Shown one piece after another: positions 7,150-14,864 of a DNA stretch of 18,416 nucleotides (its first letter is position 1; each line of letters starts with the position of its first letter). The notes beneath the pieces were generated by a model. That model ran no database searches. It saw only the letters and a list, made by a program, of their open reading frames with translations, and had not been told where the DNA came from. The translations under genes and the position numbers were made by a program. Origin of the DNA: CAZAMT01 sp964486145 (GTDB taxonomy: Bacteria > Bacteroidota > Bacteroidia > Bacteroidales > JAAAOM01). The stretch lies in the NCBI GenBank assembly GCA_964486145.1, contig CAZAMT010000049.1, positions 1 to 18,416 of the forward strand, read 5' to 3'.

Positions 7150-8814
7150 TTATTTCTTTAGTTCTTTTGAATGTTTCCTGGAAAACAACCATATTACAGC
7201 AGCTATAAAAAAGCAAACCAATCCGGATGTAACCGCCAATGCACCACTTAATTCATTTATGGCGGGCATCCCCATCGATATAAACAGCAACCCGGCAGTT
7301 ACAAGAGAAGTGATATATAAAATGGAAAGTGCGCGTTGAAACCGGACATCGATTTTTGGGATGTCGGTAATTTTTTCATTTAGTCTTTCAAACAGCCGGG
7401 AGACTCTGGCCAGGTAAGCCTGATTTTTAAATTTTTGCAAAGAAGAACTGTAATAAATTGCAATACAAAACAACGTCTCGATCAGGGTTGCCATCTCCCA
7501 TGAAAAAACAGAAGGAAAACTGTTTAGAATGATTCCGGCAACGGCACCAAGAATTACAGTAAGCATGGCTCCGTTGGGTGACGCTTTTCTTGCAATTATT
7601 CCAAAAATAAGCGGTATGCCTACGGGAATGGCAAATATTCCTGTAAACAATTTATTGGCTTCAAAAGCGCCACCGAAATCTTTAATAAACAATCCGCCAA
7701 TCAGAATAATCAACCCGACAAATATTGTGGAAAGCTTTGCTACCATAAGCATTTGCCTGTCGGTAGCATTATTATTGATAAGCCGCTTATATACATCATT
7801 GGAAAGTACAGAGGCAATCACATTGTATTCTGAGTTGAGCGACGACATGGTGGCGGAAAACATAGAGGCAATCATTACACCCATCAAACCCGGGGGAAGT
7901 AGCCGGTTAGCAATAGCCACGTACGCCATTTCCTTATCGGGAAGATCAGGAAACAAAACAGCGCTCACAATGGGGGGTATCATAAAAATGATAGGAAAAA
8001 CAAGGAACAATCCGGCAGTTAAAAAACCAACTTTTTGTGCCGATTTTTCATCCTTTACAATGTAAAACCTTTGTATAAAAATCCAGTTGCTGTTGTATTT
8101 GATAACAATCATCACATAATAAACACCAAGCCAGAAAAAATGACCTTTGGGGCCGTTGAACCAATTAAAATGATCCGGTATTTTTTGAGTAAGTTCATTT
8201 AATCCATCAACTACATCAAGGGATAGCCACAACAGGATAATTGAAGTAAATATCAGTATCACAAACTGGATTGTTCCCATTATGGATACTGCCCAGATTC
8301 CACCATATAGTGTAAAAAAAATGACAATTACCGATGATATAATTAAAGTGAGCGGAAGTGACAAGGGCGTTACTGCTGTAAGAAAAAGGCCGATGGCATA
8401 TAATCGTACCATATTATCGAGGATAGTAATGATCAATCCTACCCAACTAACAGTTTGCCTGACTGACAAATTAAACCGGGTTTCCAAATATTCAACAGGA
8501 GATGAAACACCGGCTCTTCGCCAGCGTTTGGCAAAAATCATTGCCCCGATAATACATGCCGGAATGGTACTCGAAAAAACAGTTACGGCAACCATTCCAT
8601 GTTCATAAGCAATGCCGGCATAGGCCACAAATACAAAAGTGCTGAACAGCGCCATAAAATTGCTTATTCCGGCCGCAATCCACGGAATGGTGTTGGAACC
8701 TTTTATATAAGCATTGATATCTTTTACATACCATTTAAAAAAGACTCCGATACCTGCCATCAAAAGCAGATATATGAGAATTGCCAGGTAGTCAAATGTA
8801 ATCAGGTTTGTCAT
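7150..8814 (-). CDS. Sodium:solute symporter (SSS family), probable uronate importer
   Basis: 554 residues from ATG 8814, with about 13 hydrophobic segments spread along the length, typical of the solute:sodium symporter family (LeuT fold). Family-like stretches are SNFMALFSTFVFVAYAG near residues 51-67 and the conserved SATMSSLNSEYNVIASVLSND region in the second half. Family members take up sugars, amino acids, vitamins or organic acids with Na+. The substrate is inferred only from context: it is the first gene of the operon and lies 8 bases ahead of uxaC, so hexuronate (or a short uronate-containing product) is the likely cargo. It would replace the MFS-type ExuT used elsewhere. The C-terminal 70-80 residues contain two further hydrophobic stretches. 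Confidence 0.88.
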   Translation of the reverse strand: MTNLITFDYLAILIYLLLMAGIGVFFKWYVKDINAYIKGSNTIPWIAAGISNFMALFSTFVFVAYAGIAYEHGMVAVTVFSSTIPACIIGAMIFAKRWRRAGVSSPVEYLETRFNLSVRQTVSWVGLIITILDNMVRLYAIGLFLTAVTPLSLPLTLIISSVIVIFFTLYGGIWAVSIMGTIQFVILIFTSIILLWLSLDVVDGLNELTQKIPDHFNWFNGPKGHFFWLGVYYVMIVIKYNSNWIFIQRFYIVKDEKSAQKVGFLTAGLFLVFPIIFMIPPIVSAVLFPDLPDKEMAYVAIANRLLPPGLMGVMIASMFSATMSSLNSEYNVIASVLSNDVYKRLINNNATDRQMLMVAKLSTIFVGLIILIGGLFIKDFGGAFEANKLFTGIFAIPVGIPLIFGIIARKASPNGAMLTVILGAVAGIILNSFPSVFSWEMATLIETLFCIAIYYSSSLQKFKNQAYLARVSRLFERLNEKITDIPKIDVRFQRALSILYITSLVTAGLLFISMGMPAINELSGALAVTSGLVCFFIAAVIWLFSRKHSKELKK

Positions 8815-8981
8815 TTATATTCATTCAGTGATTTCTTTTTTAGTAACCAAAACCGGAGAGCCATAAACTTCGAAACACGGAACACAGGTGAAGAATAAAA
8901 CAGTTTAAGTGAAAGACAAAATAAGAAATTCATACGTTTCAATTTAGTTTTACCTGCTGTTAGTTATGTTATTATACGAGA

Positions 8982-8989
8982 CAAATATA
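8982..8989 (-). promoter_or_regulatory. Probable -7 element of the symporter-uxaC operon promoter
   Basis: On the minus strand these bases read TATATTTG, matching the Bacteroidota -7 consensus TAnnTTTG. No TTTG is found 19-21 bases further upstream, where the -33 box should be. That would fit a promoter needing an activator such as the divergent AraC-family protein. The predicted start near 8976 gives a leader of about 160 nt. Confidence 0.5.
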
Positions 8990-9020
8990 GGAGAAAGAAA
9001 ATGGGATTAATTGAATGGAT

Positions 9021-9046
9021 TTTGCTGGTATTTGCACTATATTTGC
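9021..9046. promoter_or_regulatory. Helically phased TTTGC repeats in the divergent control region (candidate regulator site)
   Basis: TTTGC occurs at 9021-9025, 9031-9035 and 9042-9046, one copy per DNA turn. Measured from the predicted symporter start (about 8976) they lie about 45-70 bases upstream, a usual place for an activator. They also overlap the predicted araC -7 box, which would permit autorepression. Binding by the AraC-family protein is inference. Confidence 0.35.
9038..9045 (+). promoter_or_regulatory. Probable -7 element of the araC-family gene
   Basis: TATATTTG on the plus strand matches TAnnTTTG and lies 43 bases before the ATG at 9089. A good -33 TTTG at 19-21 bases is not seen. 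The assignment rests on this one box. Confidence 0.45.
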
Positions 9047-9088
9047 TTTGATGGATATTTATTTCCGGTTATTGTTTAATATAGTGCC

Positions 9089-9970
9089 ATGAAGCCCATT
9101 TATTTTAGAAAATACAGCCAATCGTCAGAGAACTCTTTTTTGGTGCGATACGCCGAAGTACCGCATACTTACAATAAGTTTCATTATCATAAAGAGTATG
9201 AAATACTATATAATATCGAAAACAACGGGACACGTTTTGTTGGCGATAGTATCCGGCGGTTTAGCAATGGAGATTTAGTGCTGGTTGGGCCGCATATTCC
9301 ACATTACTGGCACAGCGATGACCGGTATTTTGAAGGAATAGAAGACTTATCGGCAAAAGTTGTTTTAATACAGTTTGATGAATATTTTCTGGGAGAAAAA
9401 TTTTTGAAGTTACCCGAAATGAGCAATATCCGGAATTTATTTGTTAAGGCTGCTCATGGTATCCGTTTCATAGGTAGGGATGCAACAAAAATCGGGGAGA
9501 AAATTATTCAGATTTCGGAGGAACAAAACTGGAGGAAACTGTTGCTGATGGTTGAAATGCTTTGCATGATGAGCGAGGCCAAGGATTACGAACTTCTTTC
9601 GAGCAAAGGATTTACCGAGGCATCAAAATATGCAAACCAGGAAAAAATGAGTGATCTGTTTCATTTCATGATTACCAATTTTCAAAGGGATTTAAAGCTG
9701 GAAGAGGCTGCCAGCCGGGCAAATATGAATGTAAGCGCGTTTTGCAGGTATTTTAAAAAATCAACATCCAAAACATTTTCCTATGCGTTAAATGAAATAA
9801 GAATTGGATTTGCATGTAAGAAAATGATTAGTTCCGATAAGTCAATTTCGGAAATTGCCTTTGAATGCGGCTTTAATAATATTTCTTATTTCAACCGGGT
9901 TTTTAAAAAAATAAAGGGATTGACCCCTTTGGCTTATCGTGAGAAGAATCAGGCAAAATTACATTCCTGA
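9089..9970 (+). CDS. AraC-family transcriptional regulator
   Basis: 293 residues from ATG 9089. The N-terminal half looks like a cupin-type ligand-binding domain: FHYHKEYEI (about 31-39) and GDLVLVGPHIPHYWHSD (about 61-77) are typical metal- or sugar-binding barrel signatures. The C-terminal 100 residues carry the two helix-turn-helix motifs of the family. The second shows the conserved ISEIAFECGFNNISYFNRVF and FKKIKGLTPLAYR pattern (about 253-284). Such proteins usually activate sugar-utilisation genes on binding a pathway compound. It is transcribed away from the symporter operon across a shared 274-base region, the standard layout for a regulator of the adjacent operon. The effector, possibly glucuronate or a downstream uronate intermediate, is inferred. 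No terminator is seen after it. Confidence 0.93.
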   Translation: MKPIYFRKYSQSSENSFLVRYAEVPHTYNKFHYHKEYEILYNIENNGTRFVGDSIRRFSNGDLVLVGPHIPHYWHSDDRYFEGIEDLSAKVVLIQFDEYFLGEKFLKLPEMSNIRNLFVKAAHGIRFIGRDATKIGEKIIQISEEQNWRKLLLMVEMLCMMSEAKDYELLSSKGFTEASKYANQEKMSDLFHFMITNFQRDLKLEEAASRANMNVSAFCRYFKKSTSKTFSYALNEIRIGFACKKMISSDKSISEIAFECGFNNISYFNRVFKKIKGLTPLAYREKNQAKLHS

Positions 9971-9977
9971 TTTTTGA

Positions 9978-10026
9978 GTTGAACAATATTTGTTATTTGT
10001 TGAACAATTTTTGCTGATTAATTTTG
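9978..10026 (+). promoter_or_regulatory. Orphan consensus promoter with overlapping direct repeat, downstream of araC
   Basis: TTTG (9996-9999), a 19-base spacer and TAATTTTG (10019-10026) match the Bacteroidota promoter consensus on the plus strand. A 10-bp repeat, GTTGAACAAT, occurs at 9978-9987 and 9999-10008. Its 21-bp period (two helical turns) abuts the -33 box, as AraC-type activator half-sites do. Transcription would start near 10033 and run into the 3' end of the convergent lepB. The remaining bases to 10137 hold no convincing ORF or terminator. Confidence 0.45.
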
Positions 10027-10137
10027 TATCTTCAATTAGATTTTTTTGTTCCCGCCTGGCGATCCGGCTGAAAGGAGATAGTGGTTAGATGAAAGGAACA
10101 GGCCAATTGAGGTAACCCACTTATACATGTAATCACT

Positions 10138-11526
10138 TTAATTAATTCCCATAAACATTCGCTTTAACCGGATTTTCGAGAGGAACTTTTTATCAGCATC
10201 CAGCGATAACCAAATAAATTTAGGTTCTCCAACGATGTGATCCTCCGGTACAAATCCCCAGAATCTGGAGTCGAGTGAGTCATGCCGGTTATCTCCCATC
10301 ATAAAATAATAGTTCATCTTAAATGTATATGAGGTAGCCAGTTCACCATTAATGTAAATCTGATTGTCTTTTATTACCAATTCATTTTGTTCATACGATT
10401 CAATAATCCTTTTGTACAATGGCAGGTTTTCAGGAGTTAATTCAACGGTAACTCCTTTTTCCGGGATATACAGCGGACCGAAATTATCCTGATTCCATGA
10501 ATATCTTGGATCATGGGGGAAAACACGGTTTGAAAAAGTATTTTCAGGCAACTGAATGGCCTCTACACTGATAACATTATTAAAAGTTTTTATTTTCTCA
10601 ACGTTTTCATCAGTTAACAACAGCATGTAATTTGATCCCGATCGTCCTTTAACATCGTTGCTTGCAATGCCCAGTCTTTCAAGTGCTTTTGGGTTAAATG
10701 GCTGGCCATTGGTTTTTACCCGGTACTGAAATTGTAATTTGCTATTGTCTTCTGCAGGTTTTCCATTGATGTATAACTGTCTGTTTTTTATTTCCATTGT
10801 ATCACCATGGATGGCGATGCATCGCTTGATATAATTATCTCTGCGGTCAACCGGTCGCACAACAACATCGTAATTTTCCCATATGTAATCCCTGGCCATT
10901 CCGATGTACACTTCCTGATGTCTGATTTTTCGATTATTTTGCCGGTCAAGCATTTTAAATTGTTCAGCATTGTCAATGAGAATTCCGTAATAATCCTGTG
11001 TTTGTTGCTGCAGGACAACAGTATCACCGGCAGGGAAATTAAATACAACCACATCGTTACGTTTAATTTTTGAGAATCCGGCCAACCGCCGATACGGGAG
11101 TTTAATCCATTCAAGGTATGATTTGGTTCCAATCAATGGCATGGTATGCTGGGCAAAAGGAAAAGATAACGGTGTATTTGGGATCCTGGGTCCGTAAGCC
11201 ACTTTAGATACATACAAATGGTCTCCAATCAACAAAGATTTTTCCATCGACCCGGTAGGTATTTTATAATTCTGAAACAGAAAAATGTTGATCAGTGTAA
11301 CAGCAACAATTGCAAATATTAAGGCGTCAATCCATTCAACCAGGGCACTATTTTTCCCTTCGCGCTTTTTCCATGGCGTCCAGTTTACTTTTTGTGTAAC
11401 GTAAATATCAAATATGACAATCAGCCCGAACAGAAACCAGTAATTTTCAAGCCAGATAACAAAAAGAACATATAAAATTGCTGCAACAGCAAACTTCACA
11501 TATTTGTTTTTTAATAATCCAATCAT
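10138..11526 (-). CDS. lepB: Signal peptidase I (second tandem copy)
   Basis: 462 residues from ATG 11526. An S26-family inner-membrane protease that removes signal peptides from exported proteins. Hydrophobic segments near residues 9-43 and about 66-86 anchor it. The catalytic Ser is Ser93 in IPTGSME (box B) and the general-base Lys is Lys234 in DNYIKRCIA (box D). Box E is GDNRHDSLDSRFWGFVPEDH near the C-terminus. All catalytic features are intact. It is much longer than minimal signal peptidases because of an insertion of about 100 residues between boxes D and E, common in Bacteroidota LepB. It lies 166 bases downstream of the first lepB copy and ends convergent with the araC-family gene, 167 bases apart. 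Confidence 0.93.
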   Translation of the reverse strand: MIGLLKNKYVKFAVAAILYVLFVIWLENYWFLFGLIVIFDIYVTQKVNWTPWKKREGKNSALVEWIDALIFAIVAVTLINIFLFQNYKIPTGSMEKSLLIGDHLYVSKVAYGPRIPNTPLSFPFAQHTMPLIGTKSYLEWIKLPYRRLAGFSKIKRNDVVVFNFPAGDTVVLQQQTQDYYGILIDNAEQFKMLDRQNNRKIRHQEVYIGMARDYIWENYDVVVRPVDRRDNYIKRCIAIHGDTMEIKNRQLYINGKPAEDNSKLQFQYRVKTNGQPFNPKALERLGIASNDVKGRSGSNYMLLLTDENVEKIKTFNNVISVEAIQLPENTFSNRVFPHDPRYSWNQDNFGPLYIPEKGVTVELTPENLPLYKRIIESYEQNELVIKDNQIYINGELATSYTFKMNYYFMMGDNRHDSLDSRFWGFVPEDHIVGEPKFIWLSLDADKKFLSKIRLKRMFMGIN

Positions 11527-11692
11527 TTCTTATAACTCTTAATATTTATTGAGACGAATTCAACTGAAATTATTTTCAGAAGGTTTGAATTAAACGATAA
11601 TTTTGATAAAATCAGAATGCAAATGTGTTAAAAAAACTTAAATAATTATCTGTTTTGATTAAAAATATGGAAACACTGGCATTTAGTGGTGT

Positions 11693-13057
11693 TCATTCAA
11701 TTTTATTAAAAACACGGTTCCACCTGATTCTCTTACTTCCGGAAACACTGTGATCAATTGATAACCAGATGAAAAATGCCTTTCCTACAATGTGGTCTTC
11801 GGGTACAAAGCCCCAATATCGCGAATCTGACGAGTTGTGTCGGTTGTCACCAATCATAAAATAATAATTCATTTTAAATTGGTATGTCAGGCAGGATTTG
11901 TTGTTTATCAACACTGTGTTACCTGCTGTTTTGACTTTGTTACCTTCAAAAGCTGTGATAATCCGTTCATACAGAGGTAAGTTTTCTTTATTTAAAACAA
12001 CAACATCTCCTTTTCTGGGAACATACAGGGGGCCAAAATGATCTTCAGTCCAAAGGAAATTTTTATGATGAGGGAAAATGGTTGAATTTGAAAATGCTGC
12101 GTCCCTGTTATCGGCCTTACGAAATCCCCGGATGAACTCCAATTGTTGTATGTTAGAAGCTGCCTCGCGCGTGAGAGGTATGTTGTATGTTCGGGTTGAC
12201 GGGTTAAAGTATTCCTGTTTCAAAGTGATATCAAAATCTTTAAGAGCTTTATCCGGAAATTCAGAACCATCGGTTTTTATGTAATAATTAAACTGACCGC
12301 CCGGAGGAAAGGGTTCTTTTTTATTGTTCACTTTTACGATACCGTTTTCAATGGATAATGTATCACCGGGAAGACCCATGCACCGCTTAATAAAATTTTC
12401 ACGCTTGTCTACAGGTCGGTAAATGATTTCACCGTATTCGTTTTTATTACTGCGCACTTCCTTGCGACCAAACAACCGTATCAACTGGTAATAGCTTGCT
12501 TCCGACTGGAAAACTGTTGAAACCGTATCTCCGTCCGGATAATTGAATACAATCACATCGCCTCTTTTAATCTTACTGAATCCGCTCAACCGCTTGTAGG
12601 GCATTTCCAACCATTTGACATATGATTTTTTATTGAAGAAAGGTATGGTGTGGTGCGTGAAAGGGAAGGAGAGAGGGGTATTTGGCAATTTAGGTCCATA
12701 ATGCAATTTACTTACAAAAATGTAATCACCTGTGAGCAGTGTCTTTTCCATTGATGGTGATGGAATCGTATATGCTTCAACGAGAAATATGCGAATGAAT
12801 ATCGCGGCAACAACTGCAAAAATGATTGCATCCAGCCATTCATTGATGAGAAAACGTTGCTTTGTTCCCGGATTTTTTTTTCGCCAAAAATTCCAATGCA
12901 CTACCTTGGTGAAAATAGCATCAAGAATAATAAAGTTACCGAAGAAAAGAAAAGGTTCTCCCATCCAGGTTGCCCATACATTATAGATGGTACCAACGAT
13001 TAAAAATTTAATAAACTTCTTGTCGAGCGTATTATTTATCCTGGTTTTAAGATTCAT
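11693..13057 (-). CDS. lepB: Signal peptidase I (first tandem copy)
   Basis: 454 residues from ATG 13057, whose ATGA overlaps the dapB stop by 4 bases, indicating translational coupling. It has the same architecture as the neighbouring copy: N-terminal membrane segments, catalytic Ser102 in IPSPSME, general-base Lys224 in ENFIKRCMG, a long inserted region, and a GDNRHNSSDSRYWGFVPEDH box E. The two copies are similar in the catalytic boxes and clearly diverged elsewhere, for example in the segment before box D. This points to an old duplication with both kept active rather than a recent one. The dapB-lepB-lepB order is familiar from Bacteroidota. A short imperfect hairpin just past its stop (about 11672-11692) is too weak to call a terminator. 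Confidence 0.93.
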   Translation of the reverse strand: MNLKTRINNTLDKKFIKFLIVGTIYNVWATWMGEPFLFFGNFIILDAIFTKVVHWNFWRKKNPGTKQRFLINEWLDAIIFAVVAAIFIRIFLVEAYTIPSPSMEKTLLTGDYIFVSKLHYGPKLPNTPLSFPFTHHTIPFFNKKSYVKWLEMPYKRLSGFSKIKRGDVIVFNYPDGDTVSTVFQSEASYYQLIRLFGRKEVRSNKNEYGEIIYRPVDKRENFIKRCMGLPGDTLSIENGIVKVNNKKEPFPPGGQFNYYIKTDGSEFPDKALKDFDITLKQEYFNPSTRTYNIPLTREAASNIQQLEFIRGFRKADNRDAAFSNSTIFPHHKNFLWTEDHFGPLYVPRKGDVVVLNKENLPLYERIITAFEGNKVKTAGNTVLINNKSCLTYQFKMNYYFMIGDNRHNSSDSRYWGFVPEDHIVGKAFFIWLSIDHSVSGSKRIRWNRVFNKIE

Positions 13058-13770
13058 TCAAGTTTCAGAATATCATTCATGGAAAACACACCCTTTTTGT
13101 CCTTTATGAATTCTGCTGCAAGCACTGCTCCCATGGCAAAACCTTTTCTGCTTTTGGCTGAATGGACAAATTCAATGTAATCAACCTCTGAATCATACGT
13201 AACTTTATGAATTCCGGGTACATCATCTTTCCGTAAGGCGGAGATATTTATTGTATTTTTACCGGTACCATCTAGCTCCCAGGAGTTTTTTCTTTCCATT
13301 TGGCGAAGGATTTTTTCGGCAAGGGTAATGGCTGTACCGCTCGGTGCATCGAGCTTTGCGGTATGATGGGTTTCTTCAATTGAGATGTCGTAAGCAGGGT
13401 TCTGATTCATGATTTTCGCGAGGTATTCATTGACCATAAAAAATATATTGACACCCAGACTAAAATTGGAAGACCAAAAAAATGACTGATTTTTCTCATT
13501 GACCAGTTTTTCTACTTCCTGCTTTTTGTCAAGCCACCCGGTTGTGCCGCATACTACTGGTAAGTTTGCTTCGAAACATGTTTTAATATTGTCATAAGCG
13601 CTGTCAGGAGTGGAAAAATCAATGGCAACATCTGCTGATTTCAGATTATCGGCTGTTTTTTCATCCTGATTGTCAATGTCAATTTTTATAGGTACGGTAT
13701 GGTTACGGGTCAATGCGATTTTTTCAATTTGTTTACCCATCTTACCATAGCCCAATAATGCAATTTTCAT
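13054..13770 (-). CDS. dapB: 4-hydroxy-tetrahydrodipicolinate reductase
   Basis: 238 residues from ATG 13770, shorter than the E. coli enzyme but usual for Bacteroidota. It catalyses the NAD(P)H-dependent step to tetrahydrodipicolinate in lysine and meso-diaminopimelate (peptidoglycan) synthesis, in the cytoplasm. The nucleotide-binding GYGKMG lies at residues 7-12. CGTTGW is near 74-79, and the family signature ETHHTAKLDAPSGTA (about 133-147) supplies His135, His136 and Lys139 of the active site. It is the first gene of the dapB-lepB-lepB unit, with a promoter about 95 bases upstream. Confidence 0.96.
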   Translation of the reverse strand: MKIALLGYGKMGKQIEKIALTRNHTVPIKIDIDNQDEKTADNLKSADVAIDFSTPDSAYDNIKTCFEANLPVVCGTTGWLDKKQEVEKLVNEKNQSFFWSSNFSLGVNIFFMVNEYLAKIMNQNPAYDISIEETHHTAKLDAPSGTAITLAEKILRQMERKNSWELDGTGKNTINISALRKDDVPGIHKVTYDSEVDYIEFVHSAKSRKGFAMGAVLAAEFIKDKKGVFSMNDILKLE

Positions 13771-13864
13771 AATCTTCGTTTATTTAATGTGTGTTCCAAT
13801 CATCAAGATTCGGATAGAATCCCATTTAGGTATTTTGTCCGACATATTTTAATTTGAAAATTGA

Positions 13865-13896
13865 CAAAGGTACTCGGATGGATCAAAAAAATCAAA
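13865..13896 (-). promoter_or_regulatory. Promoter of dapB-lepB-lepB
   Basis: On the minus strand TTTG (13893-13896), a 20-base spacer and TACCTTTG (13865-13872) match both boxes of the Bacteroidota promoter consensus. The predicted start near 13858 gives a leader of about 88 nt before dapB. The remainder of the 185-base gap shows nothing else recognisable. Confidence 0.6.
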
Positions 13897-13955
13897 AAAT
13901 AAATCCAATCCACCAAAACGAAACAGTAGATACACAACTGTGAATTTGACGGGCT

Positions 13956-14132
13956 TTATTCTTGCACGACAGATTGCCAGCGTGTTGCCTGCTGATAATA
14001 ATGCACATACTCGTTGTACAATGTATTTTCGTCCTGATCATAATCTTTGTTTGCCAATGCTTCCGTCTGGGTTTTTTTCGTTTTCAAAATAAAGAAAAAA
14101 TTCTTTAATAAACTCAAAATTAAATTTTTCAT
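13956..14132 (-). CDS. Small unrecognised protein, 58 aa
   Basis: An ORF of 58 codons from ATG 14132 to TAA at 13956. The first 16 residues (MKNLILSLLKNFFFIL) are hydrophobic with two lysines, suggesting an amphipathic or membrane-associated helix. The rest is polar and ends in an acidic, Tyr/Gln-rich part (YNEYVHYYQQATRWQSVVQE). It begins 36 bases past the rex stop, so it could be co-transcribed with rex, and it ends 185 bases before dapB. I recognise no family. Its use of lysine/AT-rich codons resembles neighbouring genes, and the gap would otherwise be unusually long. Whether it is translated is uncertain. Confidence 0.5.
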   Translation of the reverse strand: MKNLILSLLKNFFFILKTKKTQTEALANKDYDQDENTLYNEYVHYYQQATRWQSVVQE

Positions 14133-14168
14133 GTTTCTGCTTTTTTAAAAATTAATTATTTGTGAGAA

Positions 14169-14855
14169 TTACTCAATGTACGTGTTTTCTGCATGATGCA
14201 GTTTTTTCAACAATACCGCAACATTTGCATACATGGATGTATGCTGGACAATGATGTGTTGTGGTAGTTTCAGGTAAACCGGAGTAAAATTCCAGATGGC
14301 CTTAATTCCCCATTTCACAAGTTTTTCAGCAATATCCTGTGCTACATCCCCGGGCAGCGTGAGGATGGCTATATGAACGTGCAGGCGTGTTACAAGATCC
14401 TGAAGTTTGGATATGTGCAATACATTGATGTGCCCTTGTTGTTGTCCGACTTTTGAAGGATCATTGTCGAATGCTGCAATGATGTTTATTCCAAATCCTT
14501 GCAGTTGCTCGTACGACAATAATGCTGTTCCAAGGTTTCCGGCGCCAATTAAAAATGCATCGTTGTTCTTATTGAATCCAAGGTATGTTTCTATGTTCTG
14601 AATAAGTTCGTATATGTTATACCCTACCCTGGGCTTTCCTTTAATTCCGGTCACAGAAAGGTCTTTTACAACCTGGGTTGGATCACAACGCAGATCGTTT
14701 CCTATTACCGGAGCGGAAATATTCATTTGTCCTTTGTTCATTATTCCTTTGAGATAATGAAGGTAAAGTGGAAGCCTTTTCAGTGTAGGTTCTGGTATTT
14801 TTTTGTTTCCATTTGTTTTATGGATGTTGTGTTCAACCATTGTAAAAGTTTTCAT
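14169..14855 (-). CDS. rex: Redox-sensing transcriptional repressor Rex
   Basis: 228 residues from ATG 14855; a second in-frame ATG at codon 6 is possible. Rex senses the NADH/NAD+ ratio and represses fermentation and respiration genes when NADH is low. The N-terminal winged helix starts with IPEPTLKRLPLYLHYL (about 20-35) and contains CDPTQVVKDLS and VGYNIYEL. The Rossmann domain follows with GAGNLGTAL (about 104-112) and AAFDNDPSKVG (about 127-137). The C-terminal domain-swap helix region is present. It stands upstream of the 58-aa ORF and downstream of the rplT terminator. A 20-bp palindrome sits on its promoter (separate entry), suggesting autoregulation. Confidence 0.94.
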   Translation of the reverse strand: MKTFTMVEHNIHKTNGNKKIPEPTLKRLPLYLHYLKGIMNKGQMNISAPVIGNDLRCDPTQVVKDLSVTGIKGKPRVGYNIYELIQNIETYLGFNKNNDAFLIGAGNLGTALLSYEQLQGFGINIIAAFDNDPSKVGQQQGHINVLHISKLQDLVTRLHVHIAILTLPGDVAQDIAEKLVKWGIKAIWNFTPVYLKLPQHIIVQHTSMYANVAVLLKKLHHAENTYIE

Positions 14856-14864
14856 TTACCAATA

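Noticed and set aside
7529..8065. Plus-strand ORF of 178 codons opposite the symporter
   Set aside because: Antisense shadow of a membrane-protein gene; no start context and no recognisable family.
10040..10116. AAGGAG followed by an 8-codon ORF (ATG 10089) downstream of the orphan promoter
   Set aside because: Spacing of 11 bases or more and too short to argue coding without conservation data; mentioned only as possible content of the predicted transcript.
9971..10137. GC-rich stretch at about 10052-10070 as a bidirectional terminator for araC and lepB
   Set aside because: Only three consecutive pairs can form; no flanking T-run of the right polarity next to a stem.
11672..11692. Hairpin after the first lepB as a terminator
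   Set aside because: Only about 5 bp of stem with mismatches and no immediate U-run.
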